This document shows, in pieces, positions 23,656-32,386 of a stretch of DNA of 64,000 bases. The stretch is from positions 315,122-379,121 of the forward strand of contig NZ_LMUK01000043.1 of assembly GCF_009766005.1 (NCBI RefSeq), read 5' to 3'. A program made the position numbers and the translations under genes. The notes below the pieces were generated by a model. It did no database searches and was not told the DNA's origin. It worked only from the letters and a program-made list of their open reading frames with translations. Source of the stretch: Bradyrhizobium sp. S69. Its GTDB lineage: Bacteria; Pseudomonadota; Alphaproteobacteria; Rhizobiales; Xanthobacteraceae. Within the stretch, counting starts at the first letter, position 1. Every line of letters begins with the position of its first letter.

Positions 23656-26009
23656 GTCGCGGCCCTCTTCATCGTTGCCTTGGCAAGCTCGAACACCTGG
23701 CTTGGACTCAATGGTATTTCCAAAAGCTCGACCTTCTTCTGCTTCAGCTGCAACGCGTCTTCGATCGCCTGCGCGAACAGCGGCCCGACCGGGATGGCGC
23801 CCGCCTCGCCCGCGCCCTTGATGCCCATCGGATTGAGCGGCGACGGCGTCACGGTATGCGAAAGCTCCATGCGCGGTACTTCGAGCGCGGTCGGCAGCAA
23901 ATAATCCGCCAGCGAGGCGTTCAATAACTGGCCCTGATCGTCGAACGATAGTTTCTCGTAGAACGCGTTGCCGATGCCCTGGGCGACGCCGCCATGGATC
24001 TGGCCTGCCAGGATCATCGGATTGATCACGGTGCCGCAATCGTGCACCACGATATATCTGAGGATTTTCAGATCGAAGGTTTCCGGGTCGACCTCGACGA
24101 TCATGGCGTGGACGCCGTTGGCGGTGGCGCCGCTCGGTGGCCCGAAATATTGCGTCGATTCCAGCCCGGGCTCGGTGCCGGGCTTGACGGCGCCGCGCAT
24201 CGGGTTGGCTCGCTGCGCGAGCTCGCCGAGCCGGATGAATTTTTCCGGGATGCCCACGATCGACACCTTGCCGTCGGCGAGCACCAGATCGTCCTCCGAA
24301 CATTCGAAGGCATCGCTGGCGAGCTTGAGCGCCTTCTGCCGCACCACCTTGGAGGCTTCATTGACCGCATTGCCGGCAACCACCGCGCCGCGGCTGGCAA
24401 AGGTGCCGGCGCCCCAATAGAACCGTTCGGTGTCGCCGGTGACGACATCGACGTCCCGAACATCGACGCCGAGCTGGTCGGCGGCGATCTGCGCAAAACT
24501 GGTGAAATGCCCCTGGCCCTGGGTGCCGATGCCGGTCGCGACGCTGACCTTGCCGTTGGCGAGCACCTGGACCTTGGCGCCTTCATATGGGCCGATGCCG
24601 GTGCCTTCGACATAGCATGCGATGCCGATGCCGACGCAGCGGCCCTCGGCACGCAGCTTCGCCTGCCCGCCGCCGGTAAACTCGGCATATCCAATCGCTT
24701 CGAGCGCCATGTCGAGCACCGGCTCATAATTTCCGCTGTCGTATTCGAGCGGCTGGAAATCCTGGTAGATGATCTCGTTCTTGTACGGAAACGCATCGGG
24801 TGGAATGAGATTGCGGCGCCGGATTTCGGCCGGATCGATTTCGAGTTCATGCGCGACCAGATCGAGCAACCGTTCCATCACGAACACGCCATGCTGCCGG
24901 CCTGCGCCGCGATAAGGCGTCACGATCGGCAGATTGGTGAACACCGCCGTGAAGGTGCTGTGATAGGCCGGCACTAGATACGGGCCGAGCAACGTGCATT
25001 GGCTGTTGATTGGAACCGTCAGGCCATAGGGATCATAGGCGCCGGTATCGTGCAGGAAGACGTCCTTGATGCCGAGGATGCGGCCGTCTTTGTCGACCGC
25101 GATCTCGGCATCGTGGATCTGGCCGCGCTCATGGGTGGTGGCGAAGAAATGCTCGAGCCGGTCCTCGATCCATTTCACCGGCCGGTTGATCTGCATCGCG
25201 ATCCACGGCAGCGCGACTTCCTCAGGGTAGAACATCATCATCTTCGGCCCGAAGCCGCCGCCGACAAACGGTGCGATGACGCGCACCTGATGCTCGCCGA
25301 GGCCGAGCATGCCGGCGAGCCCGTTGCGAATGAACACCGGCGCCTGCGTCGTATCCCAGATCGTCATCTGGCTGGCGCGGACGTCCCATTGCGCGACCAC
25401 GCCGCGGGTCTCGATCGGCGAAGAGATGCCGTGCTCGTAGCGGAAGCGGCGCTTCAGGATCAGATGGGCCCGCGCCGAGGCGGTGCGATAATCTCCCTTG
25501 CTCTGATGGACGTGCGCCGAGATGTTGGTGCCGAGGTCGTCATGGACATGGACCGATGAAGGCTCGAGCGCGCGCTCGATATCGACCACCACCGGCAACA
25601 TCTCCAGATCGACGGAAATCTCGTCGAGCGCGTCTTCGGCGAGATAGCGGCTTTCGGCGACGACGATGGCCATCGGTTCGCCGACATGGCGTATCCAGTC
25701 CTTTGCCAGCGGCACCTGGGCGCGCAGGTTGAAAATGATCCCCGCGATCGGCGGCGGTGGCACCAGCAGCGGGCCGGGCTGCCAATAGGCGCCGAGATCG
25801 TCGGCGACATAGACCGCCACTACGCCCTCGCATTGCCGTGCGGCGGAGACGTCGATGCTCTTGATCCGGGCGTGCGCCACCTGGCTGCGCAGAAAGGCCA
25901 CATGCAGCAGGCCGGGAAGCTCGACGTCATCGACGAACAGCGCCTGCCCGGTCAGCAGCCGGTGGTCCTCATTGCGCTTGACCGGAGCACCGAAATACCG
26001 CGTGCTCAT
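23652..26009 (-). CDS. Molybdenum hydroxylase large subunit (CoxL-like)
   Basis: This 785-residue protein is the molybdopterin-binding subunit of the xanthine dehydrogenase family. It starts with GAPVKRNEDHRLLTGQ, typical of CoxL-like proteins. It has GGGFGPKMM near 250, PYRGAGRQHG near 365, GTQGQGHFTSF near 495 and the catalytic Glu in GIKGAGEAGAIP near 745. The CO dehydrogenase active-site Cys loop is absent, so it is not a CO dehydrogenase. Overlaps of 4 bases tie it to the FeS gene before it and the ring-opening gene after it. It probably hydroxylates a ring carbon of a pyrimidine-like substrate using water. Confidence 0.88.
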   Translation of the reverse strand: MSTRYFGAPVKRNEDHRLLTGQALFVDDVELPGLLHVAFLRSQVAHARIKSIDVSAARQCEGVVAVYVADDLGAYWQPGPLLVPPPPIAGIIFNLRAQVPLAKDWIRHVGEPMAIVVAESRYLAEDALDEISVDLEMLPVVVDIERALEPSSVHVHDDLGTNISAHVHQSKGDYRTASARAHLILKRRFRYEHGISSPIETRGVVAQWDVRASQMTIWDTTQAPVFIRNGLAGMLGLGEHQVRVIAPFVGGGFGPKMMMFYPEEVALPWIAMQINRPVKWIEDRLEHFFATTHERGQIHDAEIAVDKDGRILGIKDVFLHDTGAYDPYGLTVPINSQCTLLGPYLVPAYHSTFTAVFTNLPIVTPYRGAGRQHGVFVMERLLDLVAHELEIDPAEIRRRNLIPPDAFPYKNEIIYQDFQPLEYDSGNYEPVLDMALEAIGYAEFTGGGQAKLRAEGRCVGIGIACYVEGTGIGPYEGAKVQVLANGKVSVATGIGTQGQGHFTSFAQIAADQLGVDVRDVDVVTGDTERFYWGAGTFASRGAVVAGNAVNEASKVVRQKALKLASDAFECSEDDLVLADGKVSIVGIPEKFIRLGELAQRANPMRGAVKPGTEPGLESTQYFGPPSGATANGVHAMIVEVDPETFDLKILRYIVVHDCGTVINPMILAGQIHGGVAQGIGNAFYEKLSFDDQGQLLNASLADYLLPTALEVPRMELSHTVTPSPLNPMGIKGAGEAGAIPVGPLFAQAIEDALQLKQKKVELLEIPLSPSQVFELAKATMKRAAT

Positions 26010-26497
26010 GACGCCGCCGTCCGCAACGCTTCGGCCGCCGCCATCATGGCGTCGACGATGTTCTGATAACCGGTGCAGCGGCAGATGTTACCGGATAGCG
26101 CCTCCCGCACGTCGTCTTCCGACGGCGACGGGTTTTCCTTCAGGAACGCCGTCATCGTCATCAGGATGCCCGGCGTGCAATAGCCGCATTGAAGCCCGTG
26201 GTGCTCGTGCATCGCCTGCTGGATCGGGTTCAGTGCGTTGCCCTTGCCCGCAAGGCCCTCGATGGTCGAGAGTTCGTGGCCGTTGGCCTGTACCGCCAGC
26301 ATCAAGCAGGAACGGACCGCCACGCCATCGAGCAGGATCGTGCAGGCGCCGCACACGCCATGTTCGCATCCGACATGGGTGCCGGCGAGCCGCAATTCGT
26401 GACGCAGGAAGTCGCTCAGCAGCGTGCGCGAGTCCGTGTCACGGCGATACGTCGTGCCGTTGACCGAAACCTCGATGTCGTGCCGGTCAGACGCCAT
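26006..26497 (-). CDS. Molybdenum hydroxylase 2Fe-2S subunit (CoxS-like)
   Basis: This 163-residue protein has a plant-ferredoxin-type cluster motif (GCEHGVCGACT, residues about 43-53) and the second helical cluster domain with CGYCTPGIL and CRCTGYQNIV (residues about 105-145). It carries electrons from the Mo centre in the large subunit to the flavin subunit. Its start overlaps the flavin-subunit gene by 11 bases and its stop overlaps the large-subunit start as ATGA. Confidence 0.9.
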   Translation of the reverse strand: MASDRHDIEVSVNGTTYRRDTDSRTLLSDFLRHELRLAGTHVGCEHGVCGACTILLDGVAVRSCLMLAVQANGHELSTIEGLAGKGNALNPIQQAMHEHHGLQCGYCTPGILMTMTAFLKENPSPSEDDVREALSGNICRCTGYQNIVDAMMAAAEALRTAAS

Positions 26498-27365
26498 GGC
26501 CGGCCCGTTGAAATGCTGCGCTGAGGGTTCGCCTCGCCAAAACGCCGGCGATATGACGTTGATAATCCGGCGTCGCGTGAACGTTGCCCGAGGGGTAGAT
26601 CATGTCCTGCACCTCGGCGGCCACCGCGCCGATCGCCTCATCGTTGCAATCGGTTCCAATCAGGTGAGCTCCCGCCGCGCTGGCATCGACTGGCGTTTCG
26701 CCGACGCCGCACAACGCCAGACGTATCTCAGTGCATCGCCGCACTTCGTCGAGCGTCACTACCGCAGCGACGCCCGCCAGCGCGAAATCGCCGCGCCGGC
26801 GCGCGACTTCCTGAAAGCAGGTGCCGGTGCGCGGCGCCATGGCCGGATACGCGATCTCGACCAGCATCTCGTCCGAACCGATGTCGGTGGTGAGCAGCCC
26901 CATGAAAAACTCCGACGCCGGCACGTCGCGCTGACGCGTGGACGATTTGATCCGCATGCGGGCCCGCATCGCCACCGCCAGCGCCGGCAGTTCCGATGCC
27001 GGATCGGCATGCGACAGGTTACCGCCGATGGTGCCGCGATTACGGATCTGCGGATGCGCGATATGGGGAAGCGCATCGGCGAACAACGGGCAGCATCGCA
27101 GGAAATCGCCATCGCGTTCGAGGTCGCGATAGCGCGTCAGCGCGCCGACCCGAATATATGCGGTGTCCGATCGATCGACGCCCGCCAGATCCTTCAGGCC
27201 ATTGATGTCGATCAGCACCGACGGCCTTGCCAGGCGGAAGTTCATCGTCGGAATCAAGCTCTGCCCGCCGGCCAGAAACCGCGCGTCGTCGCCGTATTCG
27301 GACTTCAGGGAGAGCGCGTGATCGAGCGACGAGGCGGCAACATATTTGAACGGCGCGGGCTTCAT
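26487..27365 (-). CDS. Molybdenum hydroxylase FAD subunit (CoxM-like)
   Basis: This 292-residue protein has the FAD_binding_5 domain. FLAGGQSLIPTMNFRLARP near residue 31 binds the flavin pyrophosphate, TIGGNLSHADPASELPA near 110 is the second FAD loop, and the C-terminal CO_deh_flav_C domain follows. It is the first gene of the operon. The 227 bases between it and the divergent ABC transporter gene at 27593 should hold both promoters, with a short inverted pair aataag/cttatt at 27472-27508. All three hydroxylase parts are separate here, unlike the fused purine enzyme at 9938. Confidence 0.9.
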   Translation of the reverse strand: MKPAPFKYVAASSLDHALSLKSEYGDDARFLAGGQSLIPTMNFRLARPSVLIDINGLKDLAGVDRSDTAYIRVGALTRYRDLERDGDFLRCCPLFADALPHIAHPQIRNRGTIGGNLSHADPASELPALAVAMRARMRIKSSTRQRDVPASEFFMGLLTTDIGSDEMLVEIAYPAMAPRTGTCFQEVARRRGDFALAGVAAVVTLDEVRRCTEIRLALCGVGETPVDASAAGAHLIGTDCNDEAIGAVAAEVQDMIYPSGNVHATPDYQRHIAGVLARRTLSAAFQRAGHGV

Positions 27366-27592
27366 AAATGCTCGGTTCGAGGACGGATCGGGGTCGGTTT
27401 TTTACGAAGGCGACGGTGAAAGTATCGGTCGCGGCACGATGCAAGTCAAAGCCCGCGGGGCGTTAGGGTCGAATAAGTGCTTCTAATTGCAGCGAAACCC
27501 TGCTTATTATTATGTCGGCGTGCGCAAACATTGGGCGCGCCACCGCTGGCGGCTTTTGCCACACTCTCGTCATGGCATCGCCAGAGCTAAGC

Positions 27593-28498
27593 ATGTCCAT
27601 CCTCAGCGAACCGGCAACCAAGCTCCGTCCGGAACATCAAGTGTCACCTCTTACCTCGGTCAAATTGGCTCACTCGTCCTCGCCATCGGAACAGCCCCCC
27701 TCGATCGACCCAGCACCGAAGCGGCTGGTGGTCGACGCGCAGGATATTTCGCTGACCTTCGACACCGCCGACGGCCGGGTCGAGGCGCTCTCCCATGTCA
27801 GCCTCCAGGTCGCCGAAGGCGAATTCGTCTCCTTCATCGGCCCGTCCGGCTGCGGCAAGACCACGATGTTGCGGGTGATCGCCGACCTTCAGCAGCCCTC
27901 GTCGGGATCGCTCGAGGTCAACGGCATGAGCGCGGCAAATGCGCGGCTCGGGCGCAGCTACGGTTATGTATTCCAGGCCCCAGCGCTGTTCCCGTGGCGC
28001 ACCATCGAGAAGAACCTGAAGCTGCCGCTGGAGATCATGGGATTTTCCGAAGCCGAGCAGCAGCAACGGGTCGAGCATTATCTGTCGCTGGTCAATTTGA
28101 CCGGCTTCGAACGCAAATTCCCCTGGCAGTTATCCGGCGGCATGCAGCAACGGGTCTCGATCGCGCGCGCGCTGTCGTTCGATCCCGCGATGCTCTTGAT
28201 GGACGAACCGTTCGGCGCGCTCGATGAGATCGTGCGCGACCACCTCAACGAGCAATTGCTGCAATTGTGGAAGTCGACCGAGAAGACGGTGCTGTTCGTC
28301 ACCCATTCGATTCCGGAAGCGGTGTTTCTGTCGAGCAAGATCGTCGTGATGTCGCCGCGGCCGGGCCGCATCATCGATATCATCGATTGTAATTTTCCCC
28401 GCGACCGTTCGCTGGAGATCCGGGAAACGCCGGAATTCCTCAAGATCGCCCAGCGCGTCCGCACCGGCCTGCGCGCGGGACATTCGTATGACGAGTAG
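27593..28498 (+). CDS. ABC transporter ATPase, SsuB/TauB/ThiZ-like
   Basis: This single ABC cassette has Walker A GPSGCGKTT, Q-loop FQAPALFPW, signature LSGGMQQR and Walker B MLLMDEPFGALDE. The long Ser/Pro-rich leader before KRLVVDAQDISL makes the start uncertain: ATG codons at 27512, 27572 and 27593 are all in frame, and none has a strong ribosome-binding site. I use 27593 (302 residues). It heads a four-gene importer operon divergent from the molybdenum hydroxylase operon, so the two probably serve the same compound. Confidence 0.85.
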   Translation: MSILSEPATKLRPEHQVSPLTSVKLAHSSSPSEQPPSIDPAPKRLVVDAQDISLTFDTADGRVEALSHVSLQVAEGEFVSFIGPSGCGKTTMLRVIADLQQPSSGSLEVNGMSAANARLGRSYGYVFQAPALFPWRTIEKNLKLPLEIMGFSEAEQQQRVEHYLSLVNLTGFERKFPWQLSGGMQQRVSIARALSFDPAMLLMDEPFGALDEIVRDHLNEQLLQLWKSTEKTVLFVTHSIPEAVFLSSKIVVMSPRPGRIIDIIDCNFPRDRSLEIRETPEFLKIAQRVRTGLRAGHSYDE

Positions 28499-29429
28499 CT
28501 TGCCTATGACGAGTAGCTCGCTCGCGCTGCGCTTGCAGACGCGGCGATCGCTGCTTCGCCATCCGCTGGTCGAGCGCTACGCCCCTGTCGTGACCATGGT
28601 GCTGGCGCTGATGGTGATCTGGTACATTGCCGCGGTCGCGATGAACTGGAATCTCGTGCGCGACGGGTTCGAGCGCGAGGAAACGCCCTACACGACGACC
28701 CACGTGCTGGCGGGAACCATGAGCGCCGAGCGTCCGCTGCTGCCGGCGCCGCACCAGATCGTGTCGACCTTCGTCGACGGCGTGTTCGGCTATCCGCCGC
28801 TTGCCCCGCGCAGCCTAGTCTATCATTCGCTGGTGACGCTGTCGGCGACCCTGATCGGGTTCGCGTTCGGTGCCATCTTCGGAACGCTGCTGGCGCTGAT
28901 GATCGTGCACAGCCGCGTGCTGGAGCGCAGCCTGCTGCCGTGGATCATCTGCTCGCAGATGGTGCCGATCGTGGCGCTGGCGCCGATCTTCATCGTCGTG
29001 CTCGGCGCCATCGGGCTGACCGGGCTATTACCGAAGTCGCTGATCTCGGCTTACCTTTGCTTTTTCCCCGTCACCATCGGCATGGTGAAGGGCTTTACTT
29101 CTCCCGATCCGCTGCAACTCGAACTGATGCAGACCTGGTCGGCAACGCCGCGCCAGGTGCTGTTCAAGCTGCGCTGGCCTTCGGCGGTGCCTTATCTGTT
29201 TGCCAGCCTCAAGGTCGCGATCACCATCTCGCTGATCGGCGCCATCGTCGCCGAACTGCCGACCGGCGCGGAAGCCGGTATCGGCGCAAGGCTGCTGGCG
29301 GGCTCCTATTACGGCCAGACCATTCAATTATGGGCGGCACTGGTCGCCGCCGCCGTGCTTTCATCCGGGCTGATCGGGATTGTCAGCCTGATCGAGCGCG
29401 GCGTTAACCGTCGCATGGGAGCCCATTGA
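28488..29429 (+). CDS. ABC transporter permease, NMT1/THI5-type importer (subunit 1)
   Basis: This 313-residue BPD_transp_1 permease has about six membrane segments and the EAA loop near GMVKGFTSPDPLQLELMQTW. The ATG at 28488 overlaps the end of the ATPase gene. The sequence tatgacgagtagct is repeated 18 bases later (28487-28500 and 28505-28518), creating a second in-frame ATG at 28506. A periplasmic insert of about 60 residues sits between the first two spans. It shares an operon with a second permease and a binding protein. Confidence 0.85.
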   Translation: MTSSLPMTSSSLALRLQTRRSLLRHPLVERYAPVVTMVLALMVIWYIAAVAMNWNLVRDGFEREETPYTTTHVLAGTMSAERPLLPAPHQIVSTFVDGVFGYPPLAPRSLVYHSLVTLSATLIGFAFGAIFGTLLALMIVHSRVLERSLLPWIICSQMVPIVALAPIFIVVLGAIGLTGLLPKSLISAYLCFFPVTIGMVKGFTSPDPLQLELMQTWSATPRQVLFKLRWPSAVPYLFASLKVAITISLIGAIVAELPTGAEAGIGARLLAGSYYGQTIQLWAALVAAAVLSSGLIGIVSLIERGVNRRMGAH

Positions 29430-30550
29430 TGGACCCGCGCAAGCTTCGCCTCGGCCTTGTGTTCGCAGCCGTTGCGATCGCACTGGCCTTTGTGCTGCCG
29501 CTGGCCGCCGGCGAGCCATCGCTGCGGATGCGGCCGACCGCTTGGCCCGAGGTCGCGATGGCCGGCCTGTTGTTTCTGGTGGCGGCCTGGTTCGCCGATG
29601 GCCGGGCGACGGTGCCGGGCCTCGTCGGCGTGGTGCTGGCCGCGGCAAGCTCGCTGCTTCTGCTTCGCGACACAGGAATTGCGGGATCGGCGGCGGCCGG
29701 GTTCTGGGCGATCGTCACCGCGGTCTGGCTGGCCTCCGCGATGTCGGTGGTCAGTTTGGCCGCGATGCGCCCGATACGAGCCAATCGGCGGCGGGCTCTC
29801 AATCTGCTGGTGCCTTTGTTGTTCGGCGCGATCGTGTTCTATCTCTGGGAAGTCGCGGTGCGCGGTTTTGGCGTGCCGCCGGTGCTGATGCCGGCGCCGA
29901 GCGCCGCCGCTTCCCGGTTCATGACCTCGCTGCCGACCTTGGGCGCGGACTTCTTCCAGACTTTCGTCAAGGGCGTGCTGGCCGGCTACGTGATCGGCTG
30001 CGGCGCCGGATTGCTGGTCGCGATTTTGGCGCATCGCTTTGAATTCCTGGGCCGCGGACTGCTGCCGCTCGGCAATTTCTTCTCCGCGCTGCCACTGGTC
30101 GGCATCGCCCCGATCATGGTGATGTGGTTCGGGTTCGACTGGCCGTCGAAGGCGGCCGTCGTCGCGCTGGTGACCTTCTTCCCGATGCTGGTGAACGCGC
30201 TGGCGGGCCTGTCCGCCTCCGGACACATCGAGCGCGACCTGATGCGGTCCTATGCTGCGAACTATTCGCAAAGCCTGACCAAACTTTATCTGCCGGCGGC
30301 ACTGCCGTTCATCTTCAACGCGCTGAAGATAAATGCCACGCTGGCGCTGATTGGCGCGATCGTTGCAGAGTTTTTCGGGACACCGACGCAGGGCATCGGC
30401 TTCCGCATCTCCACCGAGGCGGGACGGATGGCCATCGACATGGTCTGGGCTGAAATCGCCCTCGCTGCCCTCGCCGGTATGGCTTTCTACGGACTTGTCA
30501 CGCTGGCCGAACGCGCGACGACTTTTTGGCACCCTTCGTATCGGACCTAG
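29429..30550 (+). CDS. ABC transporter permease, NMT1/THI5-type importer (subunit 2)
   Basis: This 373-residue permease has an extra N-terminal part of about 120 residues with four hydrophobic spans, followed by a standard BPD_transp_1 domain. Its EAA loop is near VNALAGLSASGHIERDLMRSY. The extra helices make it longer than typical ThiX/SsuC permeases. The ATG at 29429 shares one base with the upstream stop (TGATG), so translation is probably coupled; a TTG one codon earlier is the alternative. Confidence 0.85.
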   Translation: MDPRKLRLGLVFAAVAIALAFVLPLAAGEPSLRMRPTAWPEVAMAGLLFLVAAWFADGRATVPGLVGVVLAAASSLLLLRDTGIAGSAAAGFWAIVTAVWLASAMSVVSLAAMRPIRANRRRALNLLVPLLFGAIVFYLWEVAVRGFGVPPVLMPAPSAAASRFMTSLPTLGADFFQTFVKGVLAGYVIGCGAGLLVAILAHRFEFLGRGLLPLGNFFSALPLVGIAPIMVMWFGFDWPSKAAVVALVTFFPMLVNALAGLSASGHIERDLMRSYAANYSQSLTKLYLPAALPFIFNALKINATLALIGAIVAEFFGTPTQGIGFRISTEAGRMAIDMVWAEIALAALAGMAFYGLVTLAERATTFWHPSYRT

Positions 30551-30580
30551 ATCGGCTAGGTCGATGAATTGGAGTTTTCG

Positions 30581-31567
30581 ATGAAACACACATTGGTATT
30601 GGCCGCGGGCTTGACGCTGGGCCTGTCGATGGCGAGCGCGCAGGCCGCCGATTCCGTCACCATCCAGCTCAAATGGGTTTCGCAAGCCCAGTTTGCCGGC
30701 TACTTCGTCGCCAGGGACAAGGGCTTCTACAAGGAAGCCGGCCTCGACGTCACGATCAAGCCGGGTGGGCCGGACGTCGCTCCGCCGCAGGTGATCGCGG
30801 GCGGCGGCGCCGATGTCGTGGTCGACTGGATGCCGTCGGCGCTGGCATCGCGCGAAAAGGGCGTGCCGCTGGTCAACATTTCGCAGACCTTCAAGAAGTC
30901 CGGGCTCGAGCTGACCTGCCGCGCCGATACCGGCATCAAGAAGCCGACCGATCTCAAGGGCAAGACCGTCGGCGTCTGGTACGGCGGCAACGAATATCCA
31001 TTCCTGTCGTGGATGTCGAAGCTCAGTTACAAGGTCGATGGCTCCGCCGGCGGGGTCAAGGTGATCAAGCAGGGTTTTAATGTCGATCCGATCCTGCAGA
31101 AGCAGGCCGATTGCGTATCGACCATGACCTACAACGAATATTGGCAGGTGATCGATGGCGGCTTCAAGCCGAGCCAGCTCGTGGTCTTCAAATATGAAGA
31201 CGAAGGCGTCGCCACCCTCGAAGACGGCCTCTACGTGCTTGAAAAGAATCTGAAGGATCCGGCCTTCGTCGCCAAGATGGCAAAATTCGTCAAGGCGTCG
31301 ATGAAGGGCTGGGACTACGCCAAGGAGCATCCGGATGAAGCCGTGAAGATCATTCTCGCCGCCGACACCACCGGCGCCAAGACCGAGAAGGACCAGAAGC
31401 GGATGATGGGCGAAATCGGCAAGCTGCTCGGTGCAACCGACGGCAAGCTCGACGTCAAGGATTACGATCGCACCGTTGCGACCTTGATGGCCGGCGGCTC
31501 CGATCCCGTGATCACCAAGAAGCCCGAAGGCGCCTATTCCTTCGCGATCTATGACGCGATGAAGTAA
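30581..31567 (+). CDS. ABC transporter substrate-binding protein, NMT1/THI5 family
   Basis: This 328-residue protein has a signal peptide (MKHTLVLAAGLTLGLSMASA, cut at AQA-AD). The mature N terminus LKWVSQAQFAGYFVARDKG is the NMT1/THI5 hallmark. The family binds pyrimidine-type ligands such as hydroxymethylpyrimidine precursors, riboflavin or related amines. A pyrimidine-like ligand therefore agrees with the divergent barbiturase-type operon. The ATG at 30581 has GGAG upstream; a TTG at 30569 is rejected. There is no lipobox, so it is a free periplasmic protein. Confidence 0.87.
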   Translation: MKHTLVLAAGLTLGLSMASAQAADSVTIQLKWVSQAQFAGYFVARDKGFYKEAGLDVTIKPGGPDVAPPQVIAGGGADVVVDWMPSALASREKGVPLVNISQTFKKSGLELTCRADTGIKKPTDLKGKTVGVWYGGNEYPFLSWMSKLSYKVDGSAGGVKVIKQGFNVDPILQKQADCVSTMTYNEYWQVIDGGFKPSQLVVFKYEDEGVATLEDGLYVLEKNLKDPAFVAKMAKFVKASMKGWDYAKEHPDEAVKIILAADTTGAKTEKDQKRMMGEIGKLLGATDGKLDVKDYDRTVATLMAGGSDPVITKKPEGAYSFAIYDAMK

Positions 31568-31582
31568 GCGCGACGCGCCCAA

Positions 31583-32160
31583 AGCCGTCATTGCGAGCGT
31601 CAGCGAAGCAATCCAGGAGTCGCAAGGAAAGAGCTGGATTGCTTCGATGCGCCCGAGGTTTACAAATTCGTTCCGCCCCAAAAGAAGAGGGCGCAGGGAA
31701 GACCGGGTGCACGCTGCACCCGCGGTCTCGTGTGCAAATAGGCAGATCAAAAACGCACACGAGCATACAGGTTCAGCGGAGGCAATCCGGCCTTCCCTGC
31801 GCAATGGTTTACGACTTATATCGTGCTCTCCCCGGCGAGACCTGGCTTGTTTGTCACCGTCGCTCCCAACAAGCGTGAGCTTCTTGCGAGCTTAACACCA
31901 GCCACTGGGGCGTCAGGACCACACGACTTCGCCGTCCGCGAGCGCTTGCGTTCGTCGTTCGCAAACTCCGCGTCCACCGCATCCCACCGCGCGTTTCGTG
32001 ACGTGCGCAACGCCCCTCTTGTCGGGTGGGACGGCCACAATACGAAGGTGAGTTGGGTAAAAAACAAAGCGAAATATTTTTCGCGAAGGGGCTGGACAGG
32101 ATTTCGCGTGCGAAGGTGATTTGCCCGTCGGGCAAATCAGAAAATGGGTGTCAAGGTTTG
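31583..32160. repeat. Mosaic of dispersed Bradyrhizobium intergenic repeats
   Basis: The stretch opens with gccgtcattgcgagcgtcagcg and the paired aagcaatccag/ctggattgctt, a widespread rhizobial palindrome. It continues with a gcagggaagaccgggtgcac segment and closes with the near-perfect palindrome gatttgcccg-t-cgggcaaatc (32118-32138). Open frames here (31591-31878, 31823-32119 and others) overlap in several frames and look like the spurious proteins often predicted on this element. I see no real gene between 31568 and 32386. Confidence 0.65.
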
Positions 32161-32167
32161 TTTGATG

Positions 32168-32302
32168 CGTCATCCTGAGGTGCGCGCGCTTTCTTGCGCG
32201 CCTCGAAGGATGGCCGCACGCACTGCGCTGAACAGCATCCTTCGAGGCTCGCCGAAGACGGCGAGCACCTCAGGATGACGTCGGAGATAGCCTCACGGCC
32301 TC
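32168..32302. repeat. Inverted 'catcctgaggtgcgcgc' repeat, copy 2
   Basis: The order of arms is the same as in the copy at 7251-7387, including the centre ggccgcacg-actgcgctgaaca. The right arm has changed to ggctcgccgaagacggcgag, with matched changes that keep an inner hairpin (ctcgcc/ggcgag). Homology extends to about 32302 (gatagc-tcac). It lies directly behind the repeat mosaic and 85 bases before the Bug-type binding-protein gene. Confidence 0.8.
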
Positions 32303-32386
32303 ATAGGGTAACGCGTGCGGTTGTTGCGGGCGCGGCTTCATCCTATGCTTTGCCACACGTTTGAAAAACAAAATCAAGGGCGGGGA

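Noticed and set aside
23656..24303. N-terminal extension of the ring-opening amidohydrolase
   Set aside because: It lies in another frame of the molybdenum hydroxylase gene; the ATGA overlap start gives the normal family length.
23652..27365. Carbon monoxide dehydrogenase (CoxMSL)
   Set aside because: The subunit plan is similar, but the large subunit lacks the Cys-containing active-site loop of true form I CO dehydrogenase.
27472..27508. aataag/cttatt pair as an operator in the divergent promoter
   Set aside because: Arms of only six bases at 25 bases distance are expected by chance; no further support was seen.
29324..31804. An 826-residue open frame antisense to two ABC transporter genes
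   Set aside because: It mirrors well-supported genes on the plus strand and has an Arg/His/Gln-rich, low-complexity composition typical of the antisense frame of high-GC coding DNA.
31591..32173. Several overlapping open frames in the repeat mosaic
   Set aside because: They overlap in many frames on both strands and match the style of spurious proteins predicted on dispersed rhizobial repeats.
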